Origin: JBELHR01 sp049607205
Lineage (GTDB): Bacteria; Bacteroidota; Bacteroidia; Flavobacteriales; Flavobacteriaceae
Reading direction: 5' to 3'
Assembly (NCBI GenBank): GCA_049607205.1
Contig: JBMYWH010000019.1
Coordinates: forward strand, 1 to 44,774
Length of the DNA: 44,774 bases
Shown here: positions 1 to 9,094 of the stretch, piece by piece
Layout of the letters: each line of letters starts with the position of its first letter
Numbering within the stretch: position 1 is the first letter of the stretch
The notes under the pieces: model-generated
The model's input: only the letters and a program-made list of their open reading frames with translations
The model's database searches: none
What the model was told of the DNA's origin: nothing
Program-made: the position numbers and the translations under genes

Positions 1-1
1 G

Positions 2-1090
2 GCTATAAAAATCAATAAACTATTAAAAAAGGCATCAGAATCCAACTACAATACAGATGTCTTAAATGCTATTAAGGATATTACCAATGTTTATTTCAAT
101 TGTTTGGTACTCAAAACCAACGTAATTATCCAAGCGAAAAACCTGGACGTAACTAGAGAAAATTTAAAGATTGCTACTCAGAATTATGAAGCGGGATCAC
201 AAGAAAAGACTGATTTATTGAGGTTTACCTCCGAAAAAGCCCAGAACACTCAAGTTCTAGTTGAGGCAAGAAATCAACTAAATGAAAGTTTTAATTTGAT
301 GAATCAGCTTTTAAATCAAGATATAGATTCAAAAATTGATATTGAGGATGTGAGTTTGGATGATGAAGATTTCAGGAAGTATCATTACGGGAAATTTATA
401 GACATTCTAAATCAAACCCATTTGAAGGATAAATTTGTTGATTTTCTGGTGGAGAAAGGAATTTCAAATGCTCCGGAATTAAAGTCTATTGAATTTTCTG
501 ATCAGGCTTATGATACCCAAATTAAATTAAATGGAATTGGTAGAATTGTACCAACTCTTTCTTTACAAGCTGCTTATAATGGTAATTTTAACCAATGGGG
601 AGTTGGATCCGGAGGAGCTTTGCCCTTACCTTCAGATTATAATGTAGGTTTGAATATTTCTGTACCTATTTTTAATCAAAATAGAAGAAATATCGATCGC
701 AAAACGGCAATGATTCAAAAGGATCAATTGAATTATGATAGAGATAATTTAAAGAGAGATATCGAAAGACGTATTAATGATGCAGTTCTAAGTATGATTA
801 ATGAAATTGTAAACATCGAACTCTCTAGAATTTCAGAGGAAACAGCAAAAGAGGGCTTGGAACTTACTCAAACTTCTTATACCGAAGGGGCAGTAAATAT
901 CACACAGCTTATCGACGCACAGAGAAATTACTTACAAGCACAGCTTGCGAACTCTTCTGCAACCTACAACTATTTACTAGCCACTCTTAATATGGAGAGA
1001 GAGATTAGCTATTTTTTTATACTCCATAGTGAAGAGGAGAATCAAGCATTCTTTGATCAATTCAACCAATATATTTTAGAAAACAACTAA
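2..1090 (+). CDS. TolC-family outer-membrane efflux channel (5' end cut by window)
   Basis: The reading frame is open from base 2 without an in-frame stop, so the true start and signal peptide lie upstream of the window. The visible 362 residues have the TolC/OEP pattern: long amphipathic helices (for example around LEVTREN-like and AQNTQVLVEARNQLNES stretches) and the closing repeat with EGAVNITQLIDAQRNYLQAQLANS. It ends in a short polar tail. Six bases separate its stop from the adaptor gene that follows, and the permease comes next, so it is the outer-membrane duct of that tripartite pump. Substrate is unknown. An internal TTG at 104 is not a credible start because homology-like sequence continues upstream of it. 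Confidence 0.88.
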   Translation, partial: AIKINKLLKKASESNYNTDVLNAIKDITNVYFNCLVLKTNVIIQAKNLDVTRENLKIATQNYEAGSQEKTDLLRFTSEKAQNTQVLVEARNQLNESFNLMNQLLNQDIDSKIDIEDVSLDDEDFRKYHYGKFIDILNQTHLKDKFVDFLVEKGISNAPELKSIEFSDQAYDTQIKLNGIGRIVPTLSLQAAYNGNFNQWGVGSGGALPLPSDYNVGLNISVPIFNQNRRNIDRKTAMIQKDQLNYDRDNLKRDIERRINDAVLSMINEIVNIELSRISEETAKEGLELTQTSYTEGAVNITQLIDAQRNYLQAQLANSSATYNYLLATLNMEREISYFFILHSEEENQAFFDQFNQYILENN

Positions 1091-1096
1091 GTTATT

Positions 1097-2188
1097 ATGA
1101 CTAGACAAATTATACTTTTATTCGGTTTATTAGTGATTGCAAGCAGCTGCTCTAAAAAGGAAGCTCAGGCAGAACCCCTTTTGAGACCTGTTAACTATAC
1201 ACAAGTTCAACTATTGGATTTAGAGAATTCACGTGTCTTCACAGGGACTTCCAGAGCTAACGAAGTCATTAATCTTAGTTTTAGAAATACGGGAATTATC
1301 ACCTATTTCAATATGAAACTAGGTCAAGAAGTAAAGAAAGGAGATCTACTAGCGCAATTGGATAATGTACAAGCTAAATTGAATTATGAAAGTTCGCTAT
1401 CTGCTTTAAATAGTGCAGCATCACAAATGAACACTGCTAAATTGAATTTGGATCGAGTTAGGGCTCTTTACGAAAAAGGATCTTCTTCATTGAGTGATTA
1501 TGAAAGCGCAAAGAACTCATATCTTACAGCAAAGGGCTCTTATGAGTCAAGTGAACGTAGTGTGGACATACAAAAAGAACAAATCAATTATGGTTTTCTC
1601 TATGCTCCGACTAATGGACAAATTTCAAGTGTGAGTTCAGAAATTAATGAAAATGTTTCTCCAGGTCAAATTGTTGGGGTGCTCAATGCAGATGGCCGTA
1701 AGGAAATAAGTTTAGGTCTTCCAGAAAGTGTTATCAATTTGGTAGCTAAGGATGAAAATGTAGAAATCACCTTCACCTCAATTCCTGGTGTGGTATATAA
1801 GGGAATCGTTACCGAAGTTGCTCCTGCTGTAGATATCAATACAGCCACATATCCTGTGAAGATTGGAGTCATTGGAGAAACAAGTAGAATCCGTTCTGGT
1901 ATGTCTGCTTCTGTTCGCTTTGATTTTAATGAAGTTTCAGAGGAAAATTCACAGGCCTTTATTGGAGTTCCGTCTACTGCTGTTGGTGAGGATCATCAAG
2001 GGAATTTTGTTTTCCAACTTGTCAATGTCAAAGATGGGAAGGGGACCGTGAAAAAAGTTAAAGTTAAAATAGGGGCAATCCATTCCAATGGTTTTGAGAT
2101 TAAATCAGGCGTATCGCAAGGTGATTTAATCGTGACTGCTGGTTTACAGACTTTATTAGATGGTCAGAAGGTTAAATTATCAAAATAA
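1097..2188 (+). CDS. RND efflux periplasmic adaptor, lipoprotein
   Basis: This is a 363-residue membrane-fusion (HlyD/AcrA-type) protein. The N-terminus is a lipoprotein signal ending IASSC, so Cys18 is the likely lipidated residue. A lipoyl-like half motif follows (GQEVKKGDLLAQLDN, about 75-90), then a helical hairpin (about 95-160), the second lipoyl half (FLYAPTNGQISSVSSEINENVSPGQIV) and beta-barrel and membrane-proximal domains ending in GLQTLLDGQKVKL. It sits between the TolC-type gene and the permease with 6-base gaps on both sides, so it should couple the inner-membrane pump to the outer-membrane channel. The specific substrate cannot be read from sequence. Confidence 0.93.
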   Translation: MTRQIILLFGLLVIASSCSKKEAQAEPLLRPVNYTQVQLLDLENSRVFTGTSRANEVINLSFRNTGIITYFNMKLGQEVKKGDLLAQLDNVQAKLNYESSLSALNSAASQMNTAKLNLDRVRALYEKGSSSLSDYESAKNSYLTAKGSYESSERSVDIQKEQINYGFLYAPTNGQISSVSSEINENVSPGQIVGVLNADGRKEISLGLPESVINLVAKDENVEITFTSIPGVVYKGIVTEVAPAVDINTATYPVKIGVIGETSRIRSGMSASVRFDFNEVSEENSQAFIGVPSTAVGEDHQGNFVFQLVNVKDGKGTVKKVKVKIGAIHSNGFEIKSGVSQGDLIVTAGLQTLLDGQKVKLSK

Positions 2189-2194
2189 ACTAGG

Positions 2195-5100
2195 ATGAAT
2201 TTAACACAGTTTTCAATAGAAAGAAATAGGATTAGCCTTACTTTATTGGCAGTGGTTATCGTTTTGGGATTTTCGGTCTATAAGACCTTGTCTCGGGATT
2301 CTATGCCACCTTATACCGTAAGGGTAGCAAATATTGTAACTCAGTTTCCAGGGGCGTCTCCAGAGCGTGTGGAGCTTTTAGTTACAGATAAAATTGAAAA
2401 AATTGCTCAAGAAATTCCTGAATTGAAGGAATTGAGTTCTACTTCAAGAACAGGACTCTCTGTGGTAACAGTGACTCTTGTAGATCAAGTTAAGCCCGAA
2501 CAATTACAATCGGTTTGGGACCTTCTTAGAAGGAAACTAGATGACATGAAGGATCTACCTGATAAGGTGATACCATTTCTAGATGATGAAGGAATAGGAG
2601 AGGTGTATGGAATTGTAATAGGCTTGACCAGTGATGGTTATTCTTATGCCGATATGAAGGATATAGCGGATGATCTTCGTGATGATTTAATCAAGTTAGA
2701 CAATGCAGCAAAGGTTGAGATTGGAGGGATTCAAGAAGAACGTGTTTTTGTAGAGTTTGACAACGCAAGACTTGCTAGTTATGGTTTGAGTTCGTCTCGC
2801 TTACAATCCATAATTAAATCGACCAATATTCTGTCATCGGGAGGACAGATAAATTTAGATTCTGAACGTATTATATTAGAACCTACAGGGAATTACAATA
2901 GTATCGAGGATATAGGGAACACCCTAGTTCCTATGGGTGATGGATCTCAAGTAGTGTATTTAAAGGATATAACTAAAATTTCAAAGGGATATATTGATCC
3001 ACCTACACAAATTGTTGAAGTTAATGGACAGCAGGCAATTTCTTTGCACATTACCTTAAAAGATGGAGCAAATATTGTGAAACTAGGAGAGGAAGTTAAT
3101 GAAGTAACGGATGCTTGGGAGTCACGTTTACCTTATGGATTAGAGCTTCAACGCCTTTCTTCTTTGGATACTTATGTAGATGACAGTATTAATAATTTTG
3201 TATCGAATTTGATACAGTCTATTGTGATTGTACTTCTAGTGATGTTGTTCTTTTTAGGGCTACGTACAGGAAGTATTATTGCAAGTTTGATTCCCATAGT
3301 GACGATCACAACTTTAATGATCATGGGGCTTTTAGGAGTTGGACTGAATCAAGTAACTCTTGCTGCCTTAATCATGGCCTTAGGGATGATGGTGGATAAC
3401 GGTATTGTTGTTACAGAATCCATTATGGTAAAAATGGAACAAGGTGAAGATGTCAAGAAAGCGGCTATCGAATCTTGTAGTGAGTTATTTACACCTTTAT
3501 TGATTTCTACCTTGACGACCTCTGCGGCATTTTTGGCCTTTTTTATGGCCGAATCAACCATGGGGGATATTACCGGGCCCATTTTTGTGGTCATTAGTAT
3601 TGCACTGTTGAGTTCTTGGATTATTTCACTTTCTATAATTACCTTGTTTTGTTATTTCTTTTTGAAGGTGAATTTGAACAAAGAGCCTGGCTTCATTGAT
3701 AAATTGATTGATAAATTAAAGGTTTATTATAAAGATATTATTGTTTCTGCATTACATATCAAAGGGAAAGTTGTGCTAGGAATTACCGCTTTATTCATCG
3801 TTTCAATGTTTGGATTTGGCTGGGTAGAATTCGTCTTTTTTGCAGATTCTGATCGAAATATGATTACCATAGATATCAATTTACCTGAGGGAACTAAAAT
3901 TGAAGCTACTAAAGAATTAGTTCATGAAATAGATAAATTTATAGCAGATTCTTTGAAAATAGGGGAGAATAGACCCAATGGAATTGTGGATTGGTCATCT
4001 TATGTAGGTAAAGGACCTGAATCCTATGATTTAGGTTACAGTCCTGATGAAGCTAATTCTAACTATGCTCATATTCTTGTAAATACTTCTGATGCCAAGT
4101 ATAATAATGACTTAATTGACATTCTAGACCAGTATTGTTTTAACTCATTTCCTGATGCCGATGTTAAAGTTGGACCTCTAGGTGCTGGTGGAGGTGGTAC
4201 TCCAATAGAAATTAAGATTCAAGGAGAGGATCCCGATGTACTGGCCCAGTTATCTGAACAAGTTAAGGGTAAGGTTAGTTCTGTTTATGGTACAAAAAAT
4301 GTAAAAGACGATTGGGGACCTAAGTCTAAGAAATTTGAGATAAACATTGATCAATCTTTAGCGCAAAGTGCGGGAGTGACCAATCAAGATATTGCTACGT
4401 CGCTGCAAACTGTTCTCGATGGGTTCAATACAGGGGCTTATAGAGAAGATGATAAGTCTATTCCTATTGTAATGCGTTCTAATGACTCTCAACAAATGAG
4501 TTTAGAGAATCTTGAGACCTTAAATATTTATGCTCAAAACTCGGGTAAGAGTGTTCCTTTAGCTCAGGTAGCTAAGATTGTACCTATGTGGCAATATGCA
4601 AAAATCAGGAGGTTTGACATTGATAGAACCATTAACGTTTCTAGTGAAATTACAACGGATGGGAATACCAATGTGATTATGAAAGAGGTAATTCCTTGGC
4701 TAGATGAGCAAAAGAAAAATTGGCCTGAAGGTTATGATTATGTGCTTGGTGGAGACGCCAAGAATACTGCTGAAAATATGGGAGCGGTAATTCAATATTT
4801 GCCCTTGTCAGGTTTCATAATCTTATTCTTATTGATTGTACAGTTTAATTCTTTTAGAAAAACAATTATTGTCATTACCACCATTCCTCTTGGAGTTATT
4901 GGTGTTGTTATAGGGCTATTAGCCTTTCAGCAGCCTTTTGGATTCATGCCGTTTTTAGGTGTTATTTCATTGGCCGGTATTGTGATTAATAATGCCATCG
5001 TACTTATCGATAGAATGCAGATTGAGATTGAAGAAAGATCCAGTACCCAAGATGCTATTATTATGGCCTGTTTACAGCGATTTAGACCTATTTTACTAGC

Positions 5101-5305
5101 TACTTTTACCACTGTTTTAGGAATGATTCCTCTTTATTTATCTGGAGGAGCTATGTGGGAAGGTATGGCTGTTAGTATTATGGTAGGATTGTTGTTTGGT
5201 ACGGTGATCACCCTTGTATTTGTTCCTAGTTTATACGCTATATTTTATAAGGTAGATTATACGGGATATGAATTTGATGATGCATTATTAAAGGAAACAG
5301 ACTAA
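2195..5305 (+). CDS. RND efflux permease (HAE-type, first system)
   Basis: This 1036-residue protein has the usual AcrB-family length and architecture: TM1 near 12-30, a large periplasmic loop, the TM2-TM6 block (about 338-500), a second large loop, and TM8-TM12 near the end. The TM4 relay region reads GMMVDNGIVVTES, with Asp401 followed by Asn402. TM10 reads GIVINNAIVLID, with Asn932 at the place of the AcrB relay lysine. This Asp-Asn/Asn combination is common in a non-AcrB branch, so a working proton pathway is still expected. It is third in the operon, 6 bases after the adaptor, and its TAA overlaps the next ATG by one base. Confidence 0.94.
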   Translation: MNLTQFSIERNRISLTLLAVVIVLGFSVYKTLSRDSMPPYTVRVANIVTQFPGASPERVELLVTDKIEKIAQEIPELKELSSTSRTGLSVVTVTLVDQVKPEQLQSVWDLLRRKLDDMKDLPDKVIPFLDDEGIGEVYGIVIGLTSDGYSYADMKDIADDLRDDLIKLDNAAKVEIGGIQEERVFVEFDNARLASYGLSSSRLQSIIKSTNILSSGGQINLDSERIILEPTGNYNSIEDIGNTLVPMGDGSQVVYLKDITKISKGYIDPPTQIVEVNGQQAISLHITLKDGANIVKLGEEVNEVTDAWESRLPYGLELQRLSSLDTYVDDSINNFVSNLIQSIVIVLLVMLFFLGLRTGSIIASLIPIVTITTLMIMGLLGVGLNQVTLAALIMALGMMVDNGIVVTESIMVKMEQGEDVKKAAIESCSELFTPLLISTLTTSAAFLAFFMAESTMGDITGPIFVVISIALLSSWIISLSIITLFCYFFLKVNLNKEPGFIDKLIDKLKVYYKDIIVSALHIKGKVVLGITALFIVSMFGFGWVEFVFFADSDRNMITIDINLPEGTKIEATKELVHEIDKFIADSLKIGENRPNGIVDWSSYVGKGPESYDLGYSPDEANSNYAHILVNTSDAKYNNDLIDILDQYCFNSFPDADVKVGPLGAGGGGTPIEIKIQGEDPDVLAQLSEQVKGKVSSVYGTKNVKDDWGPKSKKFEINIDQSLAQSAGVTNQDIATSLQTVLDGFNTGAYREDDKSIPIVMRSNDSQQMSLENLETLNIYAQNSGKSVPLAQVAKIVPMWQYAKIRRFDIDRTINVSSEITTDGNTNVIMKEVIPWLDEQKKNWPEGYDYVLGGDAKNTAENMGAVIQYLPLSGFIILFLLIVQFNSFRKTIIVITTIPLGVIGVVIGLLAFQQPFGFMPFLGVISLAGIVINNAIVLIDRMQIEIEERSSTQDAIIMACLQRFRPILLATFTTVLGMIPLYLSGGAMWEGMAVSIMVGLLFGTVITLVFVPSLYAIFYKVDYTGYEFDDALLKETD

Positions 5306-5991
5306 TGAAAAAACTCTACCCTCATCGATTCGAGCTAATTCTGTTCAGTCAGTTGGCCATTCTTTTTGGTGCCTTAATATTCGGAGCTCGTAGTTATGAT
5401 CATTGGATTAATCCGGCTCTGTTTATTCTTAATTTTTTAGCTTCTTTGATCTTGTTGTCAAAGAAAAAGAAGCTCAGAAATTTTATGGGTTTTTTGATTC
5501 TATTTTCCACAGCCCTATTAGGTTCTAGTTTTGCTCCAAATATGGATGCAGATAAGTTGTGGATGATTAGAAGTTTACTGAGCTTAGTCTTTTATGGTGT
5601 GGTAACTATTGAAATTATCACTCAAGTGTGGTCTGTCAAGAAAATTTCTCTCAATTCACTAATGGGAATGGTTTCAGGATATATATCGGTGGGCTTTGTA
5701 GGCTATTTCTTTTTGAGCTTTATCTATATTCTCGACATAAATTCGTTTTCCAATTTAGGACCAGAAATGGGAATGTCAGCTCTTGAAATCAAAGAACAGT
5801 TAATGTATTATTCATATATCACCTTGCTCACAATAGGTTATGGAGATATAGTTCCCATAAGCAATGCTGCCCAAAAAGTCTCTATACTTATTGGACTTTC
5901 CGGGCAGATTTATCTTACTGTGATTACCGCTATAGTTGTAGGTAAATTCTTAAATCAATACGACCAAGTAGAGGTAGAAGAAGAAAATTAA
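5305..5991 (+). CDS. Potassium-channel-like membrane protein (TIGYGD filter)
   Basis: This 228-residue protein has about six hydrophobic segments (roughly 10-28, 34-52, 57-74, 87-108, 120-145 and 192-214). A pore loop with the selectivity-filter sequence TIGYGD lies at 176-181, just before the last helix. This is the Ion_trans_2 pattern of tetrameric K+ channels. There is no regular Arg/Lys ladder of a voltage sensor and no RCK/TrkA domain. The start overlaps the permease stop (TAATG), so it is co-transcribed with the efflux genes. Its stop interlocks with that of the convergent gene through a shared TTAA. Why a channel rides with a pump is not clear. Ion selectivity is inferred from the filter alone. 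Confidence 0.85.
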   Translation: MKKLYPHRFELILFSQLAILFGALIFGARSYDHWINPALFILNFLASLILLSKKKKLRNFMGFLILFSTALLGSSFAPNMDADKLWMIRSLLSLVFYGVVTIEIITQVWSVKKISLNSLMGMVSGYISVGFVGYFFLSFIYILDINSFSNLGPEMGMSALEIKEQLMYYSYITLLTIGYGDIVPISNAAQKVSILIGLSGQIYLTVITAIVVGKFLNQYDQVEVEEEN

Positions 5992-8057
5992 AATCTTCTA
6001 CCACCGCCCATTCTTCCGCCTCCCATACGTGCGCCGGAATTAAATGATCTTGTTGGAGCTTGTCGGGACTTGTATTCCCTTTCCATATTACTTCTATTGA
6101 AGTTTTGGTTTTGAACCGGTTTATTGGTTGAAGGACGTGTCCAAGTTCCATTGTTAGACCTTTTGTAAACAGATCCATTTTTATCCGTGTATAAATTGTT
6201 CGGACGATCTACAGGTTTGATATCTCTACTTACAGGCTTATTTACATTTACATTTCGATTGACGTTAACGTTCCTGTTCACATTGACATTGCGATTATAG
6301 GTACTTCTGATCCCAGTTGATCTATTTTTGTAAATATTGCTATTTTGTTTTCCGCGAATATAACCATTGGCATAACCTTTATTATAGCCATGGTAATAAC
6401 CATGATTATAGCCGTGGTAGTAGCCATGTCTATAGCCGTAACGGTATCCAGCTGGTCCCCAATAATAAGGACTATGGAAAGCAGCCATGGTCATCCAACC
6501 ATAACTCACTCCAAACGCAAATCCCCATCCTGTGTACGGATTATAGTGAACCCCGAAACCATAAGTAACGGGTCTAGGATAATAGTAAGGACCATACCAA
6601 GGATTATACCAATAGCCACTTCCGTAAACTACAACACCATCGTAGACATAAGAATACATATATCCAGGAGTATAACCAACATATACAACATCTGGTGTAG
6701 AATCGTATATATAAACATATTTTACATTATACACCGGTGAACTAGGAGGTAAGTTTTCAACCTCTTCCGGTCTCTTATCAGATAATTTCCAAGGTCCTTT
6801 AGGTTTTTTTGATTCGAACCAAACTCCTTGATCAACACAATAGAACTTATTATTTACTTCAATCACCGTGCTTGAAGTATTTAGGGCATAAGCAACTTCC
6901 GTTCCTTCTACTTGCTTAAATTTAGGATCACCATCATAAGTAACTTCACAAGTTGCAGTGGCTCGATCCACCACAGCAGTTTGAGGAATATATTGATCAT
7001 AGACCGCATCTTGAGCTTCAGGAGTTCCAGGAATACTTACAAGTACTTCTGAAATCTTAGAATCAGATGGAATTTTTTTGAAAGTTTCTGGTAAATCTGA
7101 AGGTTTAACAAAAGTCCATTCTGTCGCTTTTAGATTTCTGGATTTATACCATCTACCATTGATTAAGGTATAGTGATACTGGTCGTTGATGTCTAGAATT
7201 ACATCAGATTCTGTATTGGTTACGTATAAAAGGTCAGTTTGCTCAACAGGTTCATAATTAAAATCACCATCAGAGACGATAAGCTCAGCAGGTTTGTCAA
7301 CGGTTATTATATGCTCAATACTTGACTCAGTTGCAGTATCTTTTGCCATTACTTGATCGGCATATTTCTTAATATAGGAAGGTGTTCCTGAAGTCTTTTT
7401 CCAGGCTTCTCCTAGTATCTCTGAATTTTTATACCAATGTTTCCCACCTTTTAAATAGAACTTATCTCCATCTTTTGCGATGAAAAACATAGAGTTTACC
7501 AATTGATCAACGGAGCTGTCCTCTTTCTTCTTAAAGACGGGGTCACCATCAATGATCACAAGCATAGTTGCCTCTGTTCTAACGAAGATCTCTGGACTTT
7601 TATTGTTTAAATTTGAATCATTATCAATCTCTGATTGACTTAGTTGAAGGCTAGCTTTAATTTGAGCTAATGAAACAGAGAAGTTGGAGGCTTTGACTTT
7701 GATTTCTATTTCAGATTTGAGTTTGTCTAATTTCTCAGAATCAGTTTTTGAAGGAAATTTTATTTCTTTAACCTTCATGTCTATTAAGGAGGCCATTTGT
7801 GTGTCGTAGTCACTGAGCATTTTGGCTTCAAACCAAAGTGCTCCAAACAAAGGTGTCATTTCGGAACTCGTCACAGAAATGGCCATACGCCCTTTTAGTA
7901 CATTTTCTTGAAAGGATTCCAATTGCGGTTGATATAACGTAACTTTATAATCTTTATAGGTCATTTCCACCGGCCATTTGGGTGTGGTCTCGGTGTTTTG
8001 GCCAAAGCCTTGAATTAAACTAAATACAAAGCAGAATAGCAACCAGAATCTTTTCAT
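5988..8057 (-). CDS. Secreted protein with three W-module repeats and Tyr/Gly-rich tail
   Basis: The 689-residue product starts with a signal peptide (MKRFWLLFCFVFSLIQGFGQ). Residues 160-450 hold three degenerate modules of about 80-95 residues (near 160-240, 250-345, 365-450). Each has a GDP-x-F or GDFNY start and a G-x-x-W(Y/F) core (KHWYK, GRWYK, GVWFES) followed by a W at +12 or so. Next comes an aromatic block (about 453-522, with GYWYNPWYGPYYYPRP). It is followed by HGY-type repeats (538-566), three NVNVNR repeats (590-607), a DKNGSVYKR-GTW motif (625-639) and a GGGR tail. Similar proteins are sometimes labelled carbohydrate-binding family V/XII, without proven function. It is last in an operon with a protease and a barrel protein. 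I infer an extracellular or surface role. Confidence 0.8.
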   Translation of the reverse strand: MKRFWLLFCFVFSLIQGFGQNTETTPKWPVEMTYKDYKVTLYQPQLESFQENVLKGRMAISVTSSEMTPLFGALWFEAKMLSDYDTQMASLIDMKVKEIKFPSKTDSEKLDKLKSEIEIKVKASNFSVSLAQIKASLQLSQSEIDNDSNLNNKSPEIFVRTEATMLVIIDGDPVFKKKEDSSVDQLVNSMFFIAKDGDKFYLKGGKHWYKNSEILGEAWKKTSGTPSYIKKYADQVMAKDTATESSIEHIITVDKPAELIVSDGDFNYEPVEQTDLLYVTNTESDVILDINDQYHYTLINGRWYKSRNLKATEWTFVKPSDLPETFKKIPSDSKISEVLVSIPGTPEAQDAVYDQYIPQTAVVDRATATCEVTYDGDPKFKQVEGTEVAYALNTSSTVIEVNNKFYCVDQGVWFESKKPKGPWKLSDKRPEEVENLPPSSPVYNVKYVYIYDSTPDVVYVGYTPGYMYSYVYDGVVVYGSGYWYNPWYGPYYYPRPVTYGFGVHYNPYTGWGFAFGVSYGWMTMAAFHSPYYWGPAGYRYGYRHGYYHGYNHGYYHGYNKGYANGYIRGKQNSNIYKNRSTGIRSTYNRNVNVNRNVNVNRNVNVNKPVSRDIKPVDRPNNLYTDKNGSVYKRSNNGTWTRPSTNKPVQNQNFNRSNMEREYKSRQAPTRSFNSGARMGGGRMGGGRRF
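6237..6293 (-). repeat. Three in-frame 18-base repeats encoding NVNVNR
   Basis: On the minus strand the codons for Arg589-Lys607 of the secreted protein give three successive NVNVN(R/K) units. The DNA copies differ at third positions, so this is an old or selected repeat rather than a fresh slippage product. Confidence 0.8.
6360..6446 (-). repeat. Degenerate HGY/NGY repeat region in the W-module protein
   Basis: This stretch encodes residues 538-566, a run of four-residue units such as YRHGY, YHGYN, HGYYHGYNKGYANGY. On the plus strand it appears as repeats of the form ATAGCCATGGTA. It explains spurious open frames seen on the opposite strand here. Confidence 0.8.
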
Positions 8058-8063
8058 AATAAT

Positions 8064-9089
8064 TTATTTTACATTGATAATTTCAAATTTAGTCTCTCCA
8101 TTACGGAGTAATTTAATAACATAAGAATCTCCAGACTTCACTTCTTTAATCACTTGAGTCAGTAGTAAAAAGTTCTCAGGTTGATCTAGCTTAATGCCAG
8201 CAATTTCGAGTAAAATATCCCCTCCTAATAAAAGTTCTTTACCTTCAATAGTAGCCGGAATATATCCTCCTTGAATTCCAGCACGATCACCTAATCCTCC
8301 TTCAGCTACTTTTTCAATTAAAAGTCCAGCTTGCTGTGGAAGGTTGAATATCCCTGCTAAATCAGGCGTGATCACAACGAATTCCATTCCAGACCAGAAA
8401 TTAGGGCTTTCCATAAGGATATTGTTTGCAACATTTGAAGCAGCCCCGAAACCTATACCGTTAAACCCTCCACTTTCAGAGAGAATGAAACTAGCAATAC
8501 CTACAACTTCTCCCTTCATATTATACATAGGTCCACCAGAATTCCCTGGGTTTATAGAAGCGTCCGTTTGAATGTATTCGGCTTTGATGAAATGGTCCGT
8601 TAAATCGTCTGGTTTCAATCTTCCAGAAACAATCCCTTTAGAAAGTGTTTGTTCAATTCCACGCGGTGCTCCAATGACGAAAATATCTTCTCCAATTTTT
8701 AATTTATCTGAATCTCCAATTTTAGAAACGTGCTTTTCTTTGAGGTCAAATTTTCCTTTAATTTTGATTAGGGCAACATCTGCCAGAGGAGAGCTACTTA
8801 AAATTTCAGCTAAATATTCATCTCCATCCTTGAATTTAACCATAACTCTGTCCGCAGTATGCACTACGTGGGAAGCGGTCCATATAAGTCCATCTTTAGA
8901 GATTAATACTCCCGAACCTAAACCTCCAACTTCAGTTACTTGCTCCACTTGTCCTGGTGCAGCTGCAACCTTATTAGCGGTGCTAATTACAACTACAGAA
9001 CTCGAAACTTTTTCATAGGCTGCTGCTAAAGACTGACTCTGGACCTGAAGTCCTATCATCACAAAAACAACTAATAGTATTTTTTTCAT
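8064..9089 (-). CDS. Secreted trypsin-like serine protease with PDZ domain (HtrA/DegP-like)
   Basis: The 341-residue protein has an N-terminal signal peptide (about 1-19). The S1C protease domain shows the full triad: His74 in TASHVV, Asp104 in LADVALIKI and Ser184 in NPGNSGGPMYN. A single PDZ-like domain follows (about 235-335, with GGDILLEIAGIKLDQPENF). DegP has two PDZ domains and about 450 residues, so this is a short single-PDZ relative like DegS in layout, but secreted rather than membrane-anchored. It lies 6 bases downstream of the W-module gene's start side and 5 bases after the barrel gene, so the three form one operon. A periplasmic quality-control or processing role is inferred. 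Confidence 0.92.
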   Translation of the reverse strand: MKKILLVVFVMIGLQVQSQSLAAAYEKVSSSVVVISTANKVAAAPGQVEQVTEVGGLGSGVLISKDGLIWTASHVVHTADRVMVKFKDGDEYLAEILSSSPLADVALIKIKGKFDLKEKHVSKIGDSDKLKIGEDIFVIGAPRGIEQTLSKGIVSGRLKPDDLTDHFIKAEYIQTDASINPGNSGGPMYNMKGEVVGIASFILSESGGFNGIGFGAASNVANNILMESPNFWSGMEFVVITPDLAGIFNLPQQAGLLIEKVAEGGLGDRAGIQGGYIPATIEGKELLLGGDILLEIAGIKLDQPENFLLLTQVIKEVKSGDSYVIKLLRNGETKFEIINVK

Positions 9090-9094
9090 CCTGT

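Noticed and set aside
6317..6740. Open frames on the plus strand opposite the HGY repeat region
   Set aside because: They are mirror images of the Tyr/Gly/His-rich repeat codons of the minus-strand gene, with no family resemblance or promoter.
8344..9018. Two long plus-strand frames opposite the serine protease gene
   Set aside because: The minus-strand frame has a full signal peptide, catalytic triad and PDZ domain; the plus frames have biased shadow composition.
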